Part shown: positions 21,926 through 34,198 of the stretch, piece by piece
Layout of the letters: each line of letters begins with the position of its first letter
Position numbering within the stretch: position 1 is the first letter of the stretch
Assembly: GCA_019925795.1 (NCBI GenBank)
Contig: CM034315.1
Span: 9,424,001-9,488,000 of the forward strand
Direction: 5' to 3'
Source of the DNA: Dendrobium chrysotoxum
Lineage: Eukaryota > Streptophyta > Magnoliopsida > Asparagales > Orchidaceae
Length of the DNA stretch: 64,000 nt
Position numbers and translations under genes: made by a program
Notes under the pieces: generated by a model
Told to the model about the DNA's origin: nothing
What the model saw: only the letters and a program-made list of their open reading frames with translations
Databases searched by the model: none

Positions 21926-23872
21926 AGAACCTAGGGCAACTTAGGGAGGACTTTTTGCAATTGCTCTCTGCCTAGAGTTTCTTAGCCCGAAATTTTTCGT
22001 GTGAGAGCTCTTCCAACCTCCTTCCACCTTCCCCGAGTCAAACCCACTGTTAAGACCTCGCCGGCGGTGAGATCTCCTGCGAACCGAGCCTAAAAGCCTT
22101 CTAAAGCTTTTTGTGCTCGATCCAGATGTTGGGAGCTCATAAAGTCTTCTACAACTAGGAGCGTAGACAGTCTATAAGTGCAATAAGCCCAAGTTCTCCC
22201 GAATCCACCATGTAGATTAAGTAAAATTATAAACCCTAGCACAGGACACTTAGATTTAAATAACTCTTCGCACAGTGTGTTTTAGAACGTAATTTTTCTT
22301 CCGCACGAATGCTCTTTATTCGTAGTACCCATGTTTAAAATTTCATCGAATTCTATCATGTGGATTGAGAGAATGAAATGAATTATCATTTTAAGGTTCA
22401 ATTTATGTAACTTTTAAGTTACATACGATCGGAACCATTGATCTTATGATCAACAGTTCAGATCTCGTCGCTCCGCAGCTCGTTCTGATCGCGGATCTCG
22501 ATCCTGCGGTTAATTCCATCGTCCGACATGATCTGGGCCATCCATCCAAATTGCGGAGAATCCGACGGCGCAGCGCTTTGCAGACCCAGATAAGTCAGTC
22601 GCCACGCCATCCGCACAATCATTGCCAATGATTGGAAAACACGTTCGCGGTTTGGGGTAGCGAATTAGAGCATGCCACGTATACCCGCCATCATTATTAT
22701 TTGATAATTAGTTTTAAATTAATTTAAATGTATCTTTTAAAAATTATTTTAAAAATGTTTTTATATTAAAAATATTAGTATAATATATCATTTTCCTCAG
22801 AAAATTATTACCTCTAATTTAAAATTAAAATTAGCTTAAGATAACTAGTATATTTTAAAAGTATTTTAATTATTAAATATCTTATATTTTAAATTTTTAG
22901 TTAATTATAAATTATTTAAATATTTTATAAAATTTGAAATCTCATTTTAAAATGACATTTTATTATTTTACTAAATTATTTAATGTATTTTAATTTAAAA
23001 TTAATTTAATATTCCATTTTTTTAAATAATTACCTTATATTATTATATAATATATATTTAAGTAATATTTTTTAATATTAATTATATTAAATAATAAAGA
23101 AAATTTTTTTATAAAATTTAAAATTGTATTTTTATTATTTCAGAGAAATATATGCTATATTTTGATTTTAATATTTAATTTAATTTGGTATTTAGTTATT
23201 TTAAATAATTACTCTATAGTATCATATAATTAATATTTAAATAATATTTATTAAAAATCAATTATTTTGAATAATAAAAAAATATATATTTTTTATTTAT
23301 TTTTGAAAAATCAGAGAAATATTATTTTAATTATCTAAATTTAAATTAATAATATTTTCCTATTTTAAAGTATTTTTAATTATTTATTTTTTTAAATTAC
23401 TTAATTAATAATTAATTACATTTAAAATTCAATTACTTTCCAAAATTTATAAAAAGGTTAGTTTTATTAAATTACCTTTAAATTTTAGAAAATCCTTAAT
23501 TTGAATTAATTTAATAATTATTTTTAAATATTAATTATATTAAATTATTTAAAAATACTTTTTAATGCTTTAAACTTTAAAAATTTATAACAAATTCATT
23601 TTAAATCCAAAATTTATGTATAATACCTTAAAATTTTCAAAACATTATGTATTTTATTTTAAAGATATTTTTAGATATTAGTACTTATTTTTCTATAATT
23701 ATTTATTTATTATTTAATCACTTAATTACTTAAATATTATTTAAATAAATAATATGTTAATTATTTTGAAATTAAAAAATTATTTTTAAGCCTCGCTTAG
23801 GTGACCAGTGGATCTCTCGTATATATGCTTACTTATATACATGGAAATATTTTTAATCATATAATTTTAAAA

Positions 23873-23874
<2 letters not shown>

Positions 23875-23935
<61 letters not shown>
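23875..23935. repeat. (TA)n microsatellite
   Basis: About 60 bases of uninterrupted TA dinucleotide within the right arm, with no equivalent in the left arm. Confidence 0.97.
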
Positions 23936-23939
<4 letters not shown>

Positions 23940-26900
23940 TTATTTTAAAATTATATATACTTTAAATTTCTTTAATTTTGAGAGATTCACTTATGAAAAT
24001 TTAAACATAGATTATGCATGTGAATAGCATTCATGGGGGGTGGATTAGTGAATGATTAGATTTCAATCATTCACTAATTGCATTGTTAAGGACGCTTAGT
24101 TATTATTTTTATCGTCTTCTGTACGTGTAGGACGCACAAGCACATAGTTTAAGCTCTCCTATAGCTATGAACATGGTGTGTTTATGTTTGTGTTTCATTC
24201 CTCCTTATGTTACCCCAAGGGTTAGTCCAAAATTCAATTGAAACCTACGTAACGTAGCGACATCCTAAGGACAATAATTAAGAACCCGTCTAGTGAACTT
24301 AAAAAAATTCTTGGAGCTAGGATAGATCCCCGATTAATATGAAACATTAAACACTTAAACTTAGTGATATTTTAAACCTCTCAGAATTTTTAAAAAAATT
24401 TTAAGACCCTTTAAAACCCTTAATTAACAAATCCAAATTTAACCTTTAATTAAGCCCCAATAACTTCAAAAAATTCTAATAAATTCAAATTAAATCTAAA
24501 AATTACCCATAATATATCAAACTCTTCAAAATTTAATTCTTAATCTTAATAAATCAAAACCCCCTTAATTGAACTTCAATCTGAACCTTAATTTAATTTT
24601 AATTAAAAATCATCTTTTTAATTAAATTAAATAATTAAAAATTATTAAAAATTCTAAATTTTCTCCAAACACTTGGGAACATCTCTTTAGGTCACTTCCA
24701 ACTTTTGGGGGCGATTCCAAGAAGTTTGGATCTTATTCGGATCAAACCCCTAAAATACCCTTTATTAAACAATTTTAATAATTCACTAAAAATTCCGAAC
24801 TTTGAAAATTCATAACTAATTCCAAAAAATTCCAAATTGAAAAAATTAAAAGGCTTTCAACTCTAATTAAAATCTAGTATTTATTAAAAATATTAGGTTT
24901 CTAGAAACCAACTTAAATAAAAAAGTCAACTCTCCGGTCAACCGTAGTTCATTAACTAGGACACGAAACTTCTAAAATTTATAACTTTGCCTAGAAAATT
25001 TCAAATCCAACAAACTTAAAGTCTATTTACTCCTTGTATGGTCTAATATTTAATAAAGAAGCTAGAACCCTAAAACCTAACCTTTTTTTAAAAGTCACCT
25101 TTTGGACCCCCTTAACCTATCGGGTAGGCTGATCCCGAATCTTTTAAAACCCGTTAATGCAACTTCAACTTCAAAAAATATTAACCTAAGCATTAAAACT
25201 GATCAATCAACTTAATTAACTAAAATGAATCCTAATCCATTAATATTTAAACTTTAATCAAAGTTCCTTTCTTGCCCTCTAACCAACTTGGATCACAAAC
25301 AACTTGAACTAACTACCTGATATAGGATGTATCCAAAACCACACAAGCCTACTGCACACATATAGAATTATTTTTAGGGCACCACTTCTAGCTCTAGGTT
25401 AGGCCCGGTGTTTTACTTTTTTGCTTCTGTGATTGCTCTTGTATATGGCACATGTATTTTTTATTTTGAATTATTGTGAGTATTTATTTTATTATTGCAC
25501 TTTATCTGTGATGTGATGCGCACGATAGATTACATATAGGTTATGGGTGATCTTGATACTGACGTTATTTTTTATATGTGGTCATGCTCATGCAATGCTA
25601 AAATAAAGGGGGCTAAAATCATAAACAAATTATATAATTACTTGATACCGGTGCTTCAGCCGCTTAGCCCCCAAAATAAATAAGAGTATGGCTAAGGGTG
25701 GCTGGCAATGAGTAATTTTATTTCCATATACAACTACTTAGCATTTTCTGTTAACTACAGGATAACCATGCATGAGAGTATAATTTGTCCTTTTTAAATG
25801 ATGTAATTTGTAATTTGTAAAGTGTTGAGTTGTGAAAGTCTTCAAAAGTAGGGCATTTCAAACACGAGGGATCCAAAGGGAGAAAGAAGGGCCCCTCATA
25901 AGGAGTTTCTTTCTCATTTGGATACCCCTTTTGGAGGACGTACCTTACAAAGATCAAAGGAGATAATCTGAAGGGAGACGATCCATATGAAGGCCTGAAG
26001 ATGAAGACGAAATGCCTTGCTTTTAGGACTTGCGTCTTTCAGTAGGACTAAAATCCAGGTTATTGTCGGTCGGGCCTGGCCACCATTACTTTTTTGCAGA
26101 CCCTAGATTGTACTTATATGGTTCTTGCCATGGACTTTTAGACTTTTTCTTATTCTAGTGATTTTATTTATATTGATTTGTTTATTTTATTTATGCAGTA
26201 GAAATTACATACTTTTTTTAGGCTTCTTTCTTACATGTATATGGTATGATTTCATTAGGATCTCTAAGGACTAAAATATTTTCTACTCATAACTAATATT
26301 TAAAGTTTTAAGAAATAAATAACAGAGAAACTTAACGATCTAGGGAATAGCCGGAACTGTTCGGGGTCGCATGCATATCAATACATTTTCTCCCCCTTGC
26401 TATAAGACACTTCCCCGCCTATGGATAGAGTCTAGATAATCTGACCTATGAGGATGAGGTACTGGATTTGGAGAAGTCTAGTCTTTCTTAAAAAATTATT
26501 TGTATAAGCTTTTTTTAAAATTTCAAGCATATCTAATTTGGAAGCTTCAACTAGCATGCTTTGTATTAGAAACTAATTAAATTAAAAATTTAATTGCATT
26601 AGCTTTAGGAGCATTCACGCTACATAAGTCCAAGGCCAAGTAAGAAACTCTCTAGACGTCGGCCTTACTTCCAAAAACTTAGCCTCTCACTCACTTTCAT
26701 AAAGACTGGACAGCATGAATTTTATACGACTAGGTGGTTAGCTGACTTTCCTTTCAAGCAGGATATAAGCCTAGGATGCATTAGTTAGGACACCAGTGTT
26801 AGTGCTGTGTGTAGAACACTAAATCCACCTTAGATATAGGATTCAAGGCTGCTACATTCGGTGTCTCATAGTATGCCTCATCGGTGAGTAAGTCCCCTAT

Positions 26901-27284
26901 TCTTCAGGGGCTATAAATCTCACCTATATGTGTCACATGGATGACGTCACTTTCATCCTTCTCTCATGTATGCTTTGAGTGCATTGCTTATTTATTTCCT
27001 TCAGTTTCTTCTCACTATCATAGTCCCTCCTAGTGTTAGTGTGAGCCGTGCATGTTGACTAAACCCACTTTGAACCCTTCTTTCCCTTTGAGTAGGGCTT
27101 CTTAGTCTTCGCCCTATATGTCATTTCCAATTTGAAAAGGATAATGTAGGATCCTTAATCGAGAGTCTTCTCAGGCCCTGGCTTGAGATGTAATTAACCA
27201 CGGGGGCTTACGCCCATGGGAAATCAAATTCCACCATCAAATAAATCCCACTCGAGCTGATGTATTGGGTGAGGGAAACCCGTT

Positions 27285-27790
27285 GTTCCGATCAGGTCGT
27301 GCAGATTATTACCCATCGAGGTGCGTTGGCGAGAGCCGATATCCTCAATGATTAGTCGTATGTATGATCTAATATGTCCTCCCATTGGCCTGCTTACGAA
27401 GAGCGTAAAGGTCTATGATCGTCTCATCCTATAGGATAGTGTGGAAGTACCCTTTGCACTCTGTCCCCCGCTGAGCGGATCCCTTTCGGAGGTCCACACC
27501 CGTATGTTCCCTAATGGCTTCAAACCCTTGAGTAATGAATGATATGATATATTCGGTAGGCATAAAGCCCTCTATCAGCTAAGGTGGATTCAAATCTATC
27601 CCCTTAGATAAACAACGCCTCAGGTCTACAAGGTATTTTTTGATGAAGCAACCCATGGTTGCCGATAAGGTGCCTTCAATCAGGTTGGGTCGACTAGCTC
27701 CTATGACTAAGTAGACCAGAGAATATGATAACCCAGGATGACAGAACCATGAGAACTTGATCGGGCTCGTCTTCATTCCCCCCACCACCA
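27285..27790 (-). pseudogene. Unrecognised coding relic at the outer edge of the right arm
   Basis: On the minus strand a frame from about 27788 reads through SLVYLVIGASRPNLIEG, CFIKKYLVDLRRCLSKGI and, after one stop at 27579-27581, continues in the same frame with EYIISFITQGFEAIREHTG for about 40 more codons. Amino-acid composition looks like real protein rather than noise, and no long frame is otherwise seen nearby. I do not recognise the family; a retroelement or transposon protein is possible. Only the part below 27500 has a counterpart in the left arm (4107-4320). Confidence 0.35.
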
Positions 27791-27879
27791 GTTTTAAGTT
27801 TATGGTGATAAACTTTAAGTTTCAAACTACAAAATTCATATCTCAAATTCAAACCCTAAAATTGTTGCTATTATACACT

Positions 27880-28060
27880 GGATTTATAACATATGCAACC
27901 TCTTTAAAGACTAGCCTTAATTGAAAGTTCTCTCTTGTTATTAGGAGGGGTAATTAACTATAGGGGCTTGCACTTATAGGAAACTAGAACTCATATCATA
28001 AAGTCCTCACAAAATGAGGGTGAAATCTCTGTGTAGTGTCTTATCTAAAACCCAATATGC
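27880..28060. repeat. Weak partial copy of the arm-edge sequence
   Basis: GTAATTAACTATAGGGGCTTGC near 27950 followed by AGGAAACTAGAACTC resembles the arm block at 27188-27250 (GTAATTAACCACGGGGGCTTAC, GGGAAATCAAATTCC), in the same orientation. The match is short and diverged, so this may be a fragment of the same repeat family. Confidence 0.4.
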
Positions 28061-30252
28061 CTTCTGAAAATTCACCCGAAACCTAAGCTTGTTAAAGCTC
28101 TCTGCCGTCATACACTAATAAGAAAAGAGATCGGCAGGGAGAGGCCGGGTGCGAACGACAATTGAATTTTCAGAGCCCACACACTTCGCTCGCCATTATT
28201 ATTGATATGGATGTACGGGACTTTAATTTTGTATAGTAAGTAAATCTATCGCTAACCAAAACAAAATGAAAGAATTATAGTAGAGGTGTGAGAGGAGATA
28301 ACAAAGTAATTGATTTCCGAGAACTAATGATTGATGGATGGGATCTTACGCAAATTGCATTCATCTTGTTGAACCACTCGATTTGACTATAACTACACCA
28401 GATTTGGAGACTATTTGATACTTAAATTAAAATCCATTATTTTTTAAATGTATTTCAAGTGCATGATTGTAATTCATTTGGACTTCTGTCAGATCACTTT
28501 TGGTATTGTTAAGTTTATCTTGTCAAATTGTTCAATTCAACTATAAGTTTATTTAAATCAAAATTTGAATGATTCTAAATTTAATTCTAGAAAATTTCAA
28601 TTAAAATATAACATCAAAATTCATGGGACAGCCTTCTTAATGCTTTATAAAATAACTTTTTAGTATAAACATGTATTGAACTATAAATATTTGTACTAAA
28701 AAATTGATTTAAAAAACAAAAGAAAACTGACCCAAACGAAGCCCAAGTGTCACAATACACCACAAAAATTATAGCCAACAGCACAAAACAAGCACCATGA
28801 TAGCCACATATTTAAATTGCCAAAAGAAGCCTTGTTATCATCATCACAGCAATTCTAGCTTAAGAAAAATGCCAAGCAGCAGCAACAACAATCCAAATGA
28901 ACCAGCTAAAATAATACAAACCCAGCAAAAAAATTCATAGCCAATGCACCAATTCAAAGTAAGGCAAATCAATTTTATCAACTTTAATTAAACCTTTTAG
29001 TTCGTAAAGAATGTTAGCTCCCACAAAATCCACACTATTTGTTAAGTTTAGCAACAAAATTTGCTAATCAATCAGCTCATGAATTGCCTTCTTTGAGAAT
29101 ATGAGAAATAGAAAGCAGAAATGAATTAAGAAGTTGAGAAGTCTTTCTGAGAATACAAAAAGAAGTAACATTCTAATTCTTATGAATAAACATCAAACTT
29201 GTGTAAGACTAAGCAACTAAGAAGAAATTGAGAAATCAAACGCTGTAAAATGTTATAAACTAAAACTTCAAAACGAATTACAGCCAATATCATCTTATTT
29301 TGATGAGAATTTATTTTTAAGATTTAGGTAATTTTTATTATCTTATTTTAATTTCTCAAGTTTAGAAGCATTTATTGTGTTACCACGTTAAGAATGAATT
29401 TTATAAAGTTTGGTCTTACTATTCTTGGAATTATTTTTCATAAATTAAGAAATTTTGTTTTCATTTTCAAATGATTTAAGTTATTTGAATTAGATGGTAT
29501 AAATGTGTCTATAATGTGATTTAACCGTATAAGTGATGAATGACACTCATCAATGTTGTTAGCAAAAAGTTTACAGACTATAATAGTTTGGTGACGGCCT
29601 TTAGACGATACTATTTAGATGATAAAAATCGAGCGACGGTGGTAAGGAAATAGCAATCAGTGGATGAAGCAAGGCACCGATGGTCGGGTTGATTGGCTTG
29701 CCTTGATCTTCGACATCAAATATTAGGTGAAATTCTAGAGTTCTTCAGATCTCTGCCTGTAATGCTAATTTTTTTGTGAGTACAATCTACAATACTACTA
29801 ATTTAGAATCAAATAGTCTCCAAATTAGGCTAATCTATAATATTGTTAATTCAAGATCACTTTTTTTTATTTTTTTTCTTTTTTGTTTGTATTTTAATAT
29901 GAGTATAGTGAGCTCATTCAATGAGGGATTCCAATCAAAGTTTTCGGTCTGTGAGGATTTTCCCTAAAAAAAAATTAGAATTAAAAAAATAAATCTCAAA
30001 ACTATTATGGCTCAGTTTATATTAGGATGAACTTAATAGCCTTTGAATTTGCATCGAGATTAGTGCTTGAATATGATATCATGAATTACACTAATCTAAG
30101 CATAAATTCAATGGCTCTTGAGCTAATTCTCTTGCAAATTACTTCAGAATATCTTTACAGGATGAAGAGTAAAATATAGGATATGGAAAAATGTACATTA
30201 ATTTACAAACTAAAAACAGGTTCCATGCTGGCAACTGATATTTACATTAATC
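28061..30252. other. AT-rich spacer without recognised genes
   Basis: No coding family is visible. A lone GACCCAAACGAAGCCC at 28729-28744 resembles the terminal sequence of the Tourist-like MITE at 30256, but I could not find a convincing partner end. Frames such as 29776-29967 are chance openings in T-rich DNA. Confidence 0.5.
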
Positions 30253-30255
30253 TAA

Positions 30256-30387
30256 GGCTTCGTTTGGGTCAGTTTTTTTTACTGTTTTTCTAAAGTAGCT
30301 TTCTATTACAAAAATATTTTGAATAAGAAATGTTGTTCTAAAAAGTTGTGTTAGAAATTAGTAAAAAAAAATGTCCCAAACGAAACC
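30256..30387. mobile_element. Tourist-like MITE (PIF/Harbinger type)
   Basis: A 132-base element with terminal inverted repeats: GGCTTCGTTTGGGTCAG at the left and, at the right, a reverse complement reading GGTTTCGTTTGGGACA. It is flanked by TAA on both sides (30253-30255 and 30388-30390), matching the 3-base TTA/TAA target duplications of PIF/Harbinger elements. It has no coding capacity and would need a transposase from elsewhere. Confidence 0.85.
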
Positions 30388-30776
30388 TAAATATCAATAA
30401 ATTCTCAAACTTCAGTGTCTTAATTCATATACAACCATCATTGTAGAATTAACAAATAATTTGATATTGACTTGGATGTGCTATCATTCTTCAGCTGACA
30501 TCTACAACAAGCAATTATGCATTTTTCTGAGAGAGTAAATTGCAGCATCAGATTGAATAAAATTCTCCGTAAAACCCTTAACTCCACAGATTGCTGAGCA
30601 GAACAATAATACAAACATCTTCAAGAGGTTGACAACATAGCCAAGCTCCCTTCCATATTCTTCATTACAGTATTTCCTGCAATGCATGCCAAATTTGAGC
30701 TTAGCAACCTTCAATATATAATTTCAACTCAAATCACATTGAATCATCCTACCATTGTAATTTGTTTGAGAAAATG

Positions 30777-31765
30777 CTAATCATGCAAAGGCACTTCAAT
30801 GAGGTTCACAGAATTCAGTGACTGAATTAAAGCAAGCTGCAGCACATTCTGTTGGCAAAGTTTCACAGGGTTCTTCAAGATGCCAATCTTCGCATTTGTT
30901 TGGCTTGACAATATTACCTGAGCAATGATGAATGATTCTTCCTTCTCTATGGCACACTGCCACTCATTTTTCAAAATAGGGAACTAGTTTTTGGATGCAA
31001 AAATGGTGCTTTTGACCTCTACATAAATTGTTTCAGATTTTTTCTTGATGATCAAATCATAGGGTAATCCCATCTCAAAATCTCTATTGACCCATTGAAC
31101 TGTGCTTGTCAGTGAAGTTTCTGTAAACTATCATCTCTCCTACTCTGCTAGTTTTGTAAGATTGATCTTCTAAAGTTTCCAAACACAGAATGTCTTTATT
31201 CTTATCTGACCTCGTTGATTGCAAAGCTGTTTGAACAACCTCATCAATTGGAACTGGAACATCGTCAAAGTGAATGAATGCAGGAACTGGAATTTTCTTA
31301 GGAAAAGTATCTGAAGCATAGGGTAGACCTACTGAGGCCTTCAAATTTACTGGAGGCCAGCATAACTTTGAAAACTGGTTTGTTGCTAATTTTGTATATT
31401 GTTGCTTAGCTTTCAAGTGTGATGTGTCTCCGACATAGTTAAGGTCAGCTAAGACAGAAAACACCCAGAGAGGCTCCCCTTCAGCAAGGAAGGGCACCTG
31501 ATAGCTACCAATAATAAAAAGGTTCAATTTGCTACTCGGTGTGGCCTAACGCAGTCTTAGTGGTGATGATATGAAGGAAATTTGCAATATGTAGATTAGG
31601 AAGTCCATGAAAGAAAAGTCGGGAGAGCTCCAAAAACAATTCATGAGAATCTGTATTCGGTGTTATGTAAAAGATATTCCCTGCAAATTTAGTTAGGAGA
31701 AATTGTTCTAAAAAAAAAACCCTGAAATAATTATCTTTTAAAGAAAACATTTCAAACTAATAAAA
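30777..31765 (-). pseudogene. NO VEIN (NOV)-like pseudogene, C-terminal DUF3883 region
   Basis: On the minus strand this reads as the end of a plant NOV protein. An upstream block contains FRVFFLEQFLL, NIFYITPNTDSHELFLEL and GLPNLHIANFLHIITT (31750-31540). Next come VPFLAEGEPLWVFS and FIHFDDVPVPIDEVVQTALQ. The DUF3883 endonuclease-like fold follows: RVGEMIVYRNF, GLPYDLIIKKK, IYVEVKSTIF, then EWQCAIEKEESFIIAQVIL and NPVKLCQQNVLQLAL to the stop at 30777. It is broken: a stop plus frame change near 31530, a frame change near 31095 within the DUF3883 part, and a stop at 30984-30986. NOV is a large (over 2,500-residue) nuclear protein linked to cell-fate and vein patterning in Arabidopsis. Confidence 0.85.
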
Positions 31766-32440
31766 GTAGGAAGTTTTATTGATAAAGTATAGGATTAAAA
31801 TAAAAACATTGCTTTCTTGCTTTTCCCAGCAATAAACTTGCCATGTTCTACTCACACAATGCTGAAAACCTTAGAATACAAATTTAAATAAGGCTTAAAA
31901 AATTTTAAGTTTCAAGAGGCAAGTTTCTTTTTAAATTAGTTCTAGCTGATTAAGCAAATGATGATTTAACAGAAGTTCAGCCACAAAATAGAACAAACAT
32001 GACAAAAATCAAGGTTTGTGAATTGATTAAAAGAGAATCATTGCTCCGGCCTTGAACATTAACTTAATAGGTCAAACAAGTCCTATACAAGCATGCCTAA
32101 GGAGCAATGGTGATTTTTGAAGGTTTTTATGAAGGGCTATCAATCATATTGTAGTAAGCATTGGTACTTGGTACTAAAGAAACCTGCTTTATATTGCACT
32201 CTTATTTAATTATACACGTTATAGTATTGCAGAACGAGATTTGAAGGCATTAGTTTTCATCAATAGCTAAGATTTACTATGATTAAGTACTGCAACCCTA
32301 CGTAAGATATCCATCAAATTAAACAAAAAAAAAAATCATAAAAGGGAACAAATGAGAACAGAGAATAAAAATACTAGATAAAAGCTAGAATAAATTTGGC
32401 TAGGTTCAATTCCACTTGCAGTTCTTCAACCTTTGCATGA
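31766..32440. other. Probable degraded intron/intergenic sequence of the NOV relic
   Basis: It lies between the C-terminal exons and the next recognisable NOV piece at 32966-33121. No coding similarity, no terminal repeats and no obvious element were seen. Confidence 0.4.
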
Positions 32441-32444
32441 GATC

Positions 32445-32900
32445 ACAATTGGACTACACAATCAAGCATCCAAATACAAAAAAATATAATACATGAAAAA
32501 ATCCATAATAAGTAGGAAAGCCCAAGCGCATATTGTGCCTCAAGCCAATGACTAATGATGTACAACATAATTTATGAGATTTTGTGGTGTACCTCACAAT
32601 GACCACATCTTAAGATATAAAGTATTGAATATAACTTGTTCAACAACTAGAGGCTCTCGATGGAACTAAGAATGAGAAGTCTAATGAGATATAATATAAT
32701 TTATGAAATTTTGACTTACCTTATGATTGATTCCATCATAAAATAAATTGCATAGAACTTACTTTACATTCAACAAACAGCGACTCCAGATGGATCCTAG
32801 GATGTTAAGGCTAATGAGGCACAACATAATTTATGAAATTTTCTGACATACATTATGATGAAGCCATCGTAGGATGTGTTGCATAGAATACCTTGAGTTC
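32445..32900. repeat. Dispersed repeat copy 1, with ~130-bp internal tandem units
   Basis: This stretch is closely similar, in the same orientation, to 51517-51890: shared text includes ACACAATCAAG, CTCAAGCCAATGACTAA and TTAAGATATAAAGTATTGAA. Inside it, units beginning ACAACATAATTTATGA(G/A)A recur at about 32560, 32690 and 32820, a period near 130 bases. It is embedded in the NOV relic between two exon pieces. No terminal repeats or coding were found. Confidence 0.8.
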
Positions 32901-32965
32901 AGCATAGAGACTAATGGAACCAAGAATTCCGCAAATGATGTCCTATTGATGACTACAACAAAAGT

Positions 32966-33121
32966 TCAACAACAATACTTGGCAGAAGCCTTGGAGGTTC
33001 TCCAGAGCTGTAGCACTCTAACAGCATCATCAAGTGTAACTTGAACCTTTAATCCAATATCTTGAACAAATCTTCTGCTCGAAGCATAGTCTAACAAAAC
33101 AAAGGTTAGACTGAAATTTGT
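32966..33121 (-). pseudogene. NOV-like exon fragment
   Basis: On the minus strand a frame reads VLLDYASSRRFVQDIG, VQVTLDDAVRVLQLWR and then meets a stop at 32966-32968. The VTLDD..RVL..WR pattern fits an internal segment of plant NOV proteins as I remember the family. Its strand and position, upstream of the C-terminal part at 30777-31765, are consistent with one ancestral NOV gene reading leftward. Surrounding splice sites were not resolved. Confidence 0.6.
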
Positions 33122-33399
33122 TGACGACCAAAAGAAAGCTTACTATATTTTACCAAATCTGAGCTGTGAGCAAGTTCTTTTAAACATAAGAAATTTAGTT
33201 ATAAGTTAAACCAGGGATCAACATCAGTCGAGGTTGGATCAACACAAATCCAGCCTTAAACAAAGACCAAACTGTCTTGATTCAGCTCCTAAAAAGCTAT
33301 CTATAATAGAATCCAATGATAAGTTTCCATCTGTTTTAAGGTGGCATGGACCAGAAAGATCTTGAAGGTTTTTTGGTGTGTGTGTTCGTATATATATAT

Positions 33400-33402
<3 letters not shown>

Positions 33403-33438
<36 letters not shown>
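33403..33438. repeat. (GA)n microsatellite preceded by (TA)n
   Basis: TATATATA (33389-33401) runs directly into 36 bases of GA repeats. Together with the (CT)n(TA)n at 34199-34280 it forms an inverted pair of compound microsatellites around the tandem duplication. Confidence 0.97.
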
Positions 33439-33439
<1 letters not shown>

Positions 33440-33557
33440 CCCAAAATGATCTCTCAACTATTTGTGAGAGGTCCTTTTTATCTTGATTATATAAAAGATC
33501 CAAATTAGTCCGTGGATTCCTCCTATAATAGGAGCTAAGATACTATCACAATCAAAA

Positions 33558-34057
33558 GTTATAAAAATTGAAGTTAATGGATATAAAACCAATATTAAAA
33601 AAAAATTGGATAAAAAATAATTTCTTAGGTTATAAAAATATAAATAATTTTTTAGGTTAAAAATTAATTTCAATAAAATATAAACTTTAATACTTTGAAG
33701 AAAATAGAACTAAATGTATTTCGTTACAACATAATCAAGATAAAAAAATGTCAAACAAAAATATTTTTTACAAAAATCATTTCGATGCGCAATCTATATG
33801 ATCTTAGGTTATAAAAATTGAAGTTAATGGATATAAAACCAATATTAAAAAAAAAAATTGGATAAAAAATAATTTCTTAGGTTATAAAAATATAAATAAT
33901 TTTTTAGGTTAAAAATTAATTTCAATAAAATATAAACTTTAATACTTTGAAGAAAATAGAACTAAATGTATTTCGTTACAACATAATCAAGATAAAAAAA
34001 TGTCAAACAAAAATATTTTTTACAAAAATCATTTCGATGCGCAATCTATATGATCTT
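33558..34057. repeat. Near-perfect ~250-bp tandem duplication
   Basis: 33558-33806 and 33808-34057 match almost base for base from TTATAAAAATTGAAGTTAAT to GCAATCTATATGATCTTA. The only difference seen is two extra A in an A-run of the second copy. The near identity indicates a recent event or an assembly duplication. No coding sequence; nearby minus-strand frames are chance. Confidence 0.97.
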
Positions 34058-34195
34058 AATCCACTCGTGCTATGTGTGAAATCAACCATTATACATGAGA
34101 AAACAATGTAAGCAGGAAATTGGATTTTATAAAAATTTTAAGTAGATGTATATTCCCCCATAAATAGTAATGGGATCATTTTTTGTCATTCTTTG

Positions 34196-34198
<3 letters not shown>

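Larger units (their letters stand above)
21180..27500. repeat. Right arm of giant inverted repeat
   Basis: Reverse complement partner of 4107-18840 minus the gypsy insertion, about 6.3 kb. It runs from the TTGACC tract through a TATA-like box, a TAATCATTGC island (22440-22690), about 3 kb of AT-rich DNA and a block ending GGAGGTCC near 27500. Because it has no large insertion it is the better preserved arm. No coding family was recognised inside it; a minus-strand frame at 25751-25957 is short and unplaced. Confidence 0.85.

Noticed and set aside
30502..30714. Minus-strand frame just downstream of the NOV stop
   Set aside because: It lies beyond the NOV C-terminus and matches nothing I recognise; likely 3' flanking DNA.
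33558..34057. Tandem pair considered as two short LTRs of a small element
   Set aside because: The copies abut directly with no internal region, primer site or target duplication.
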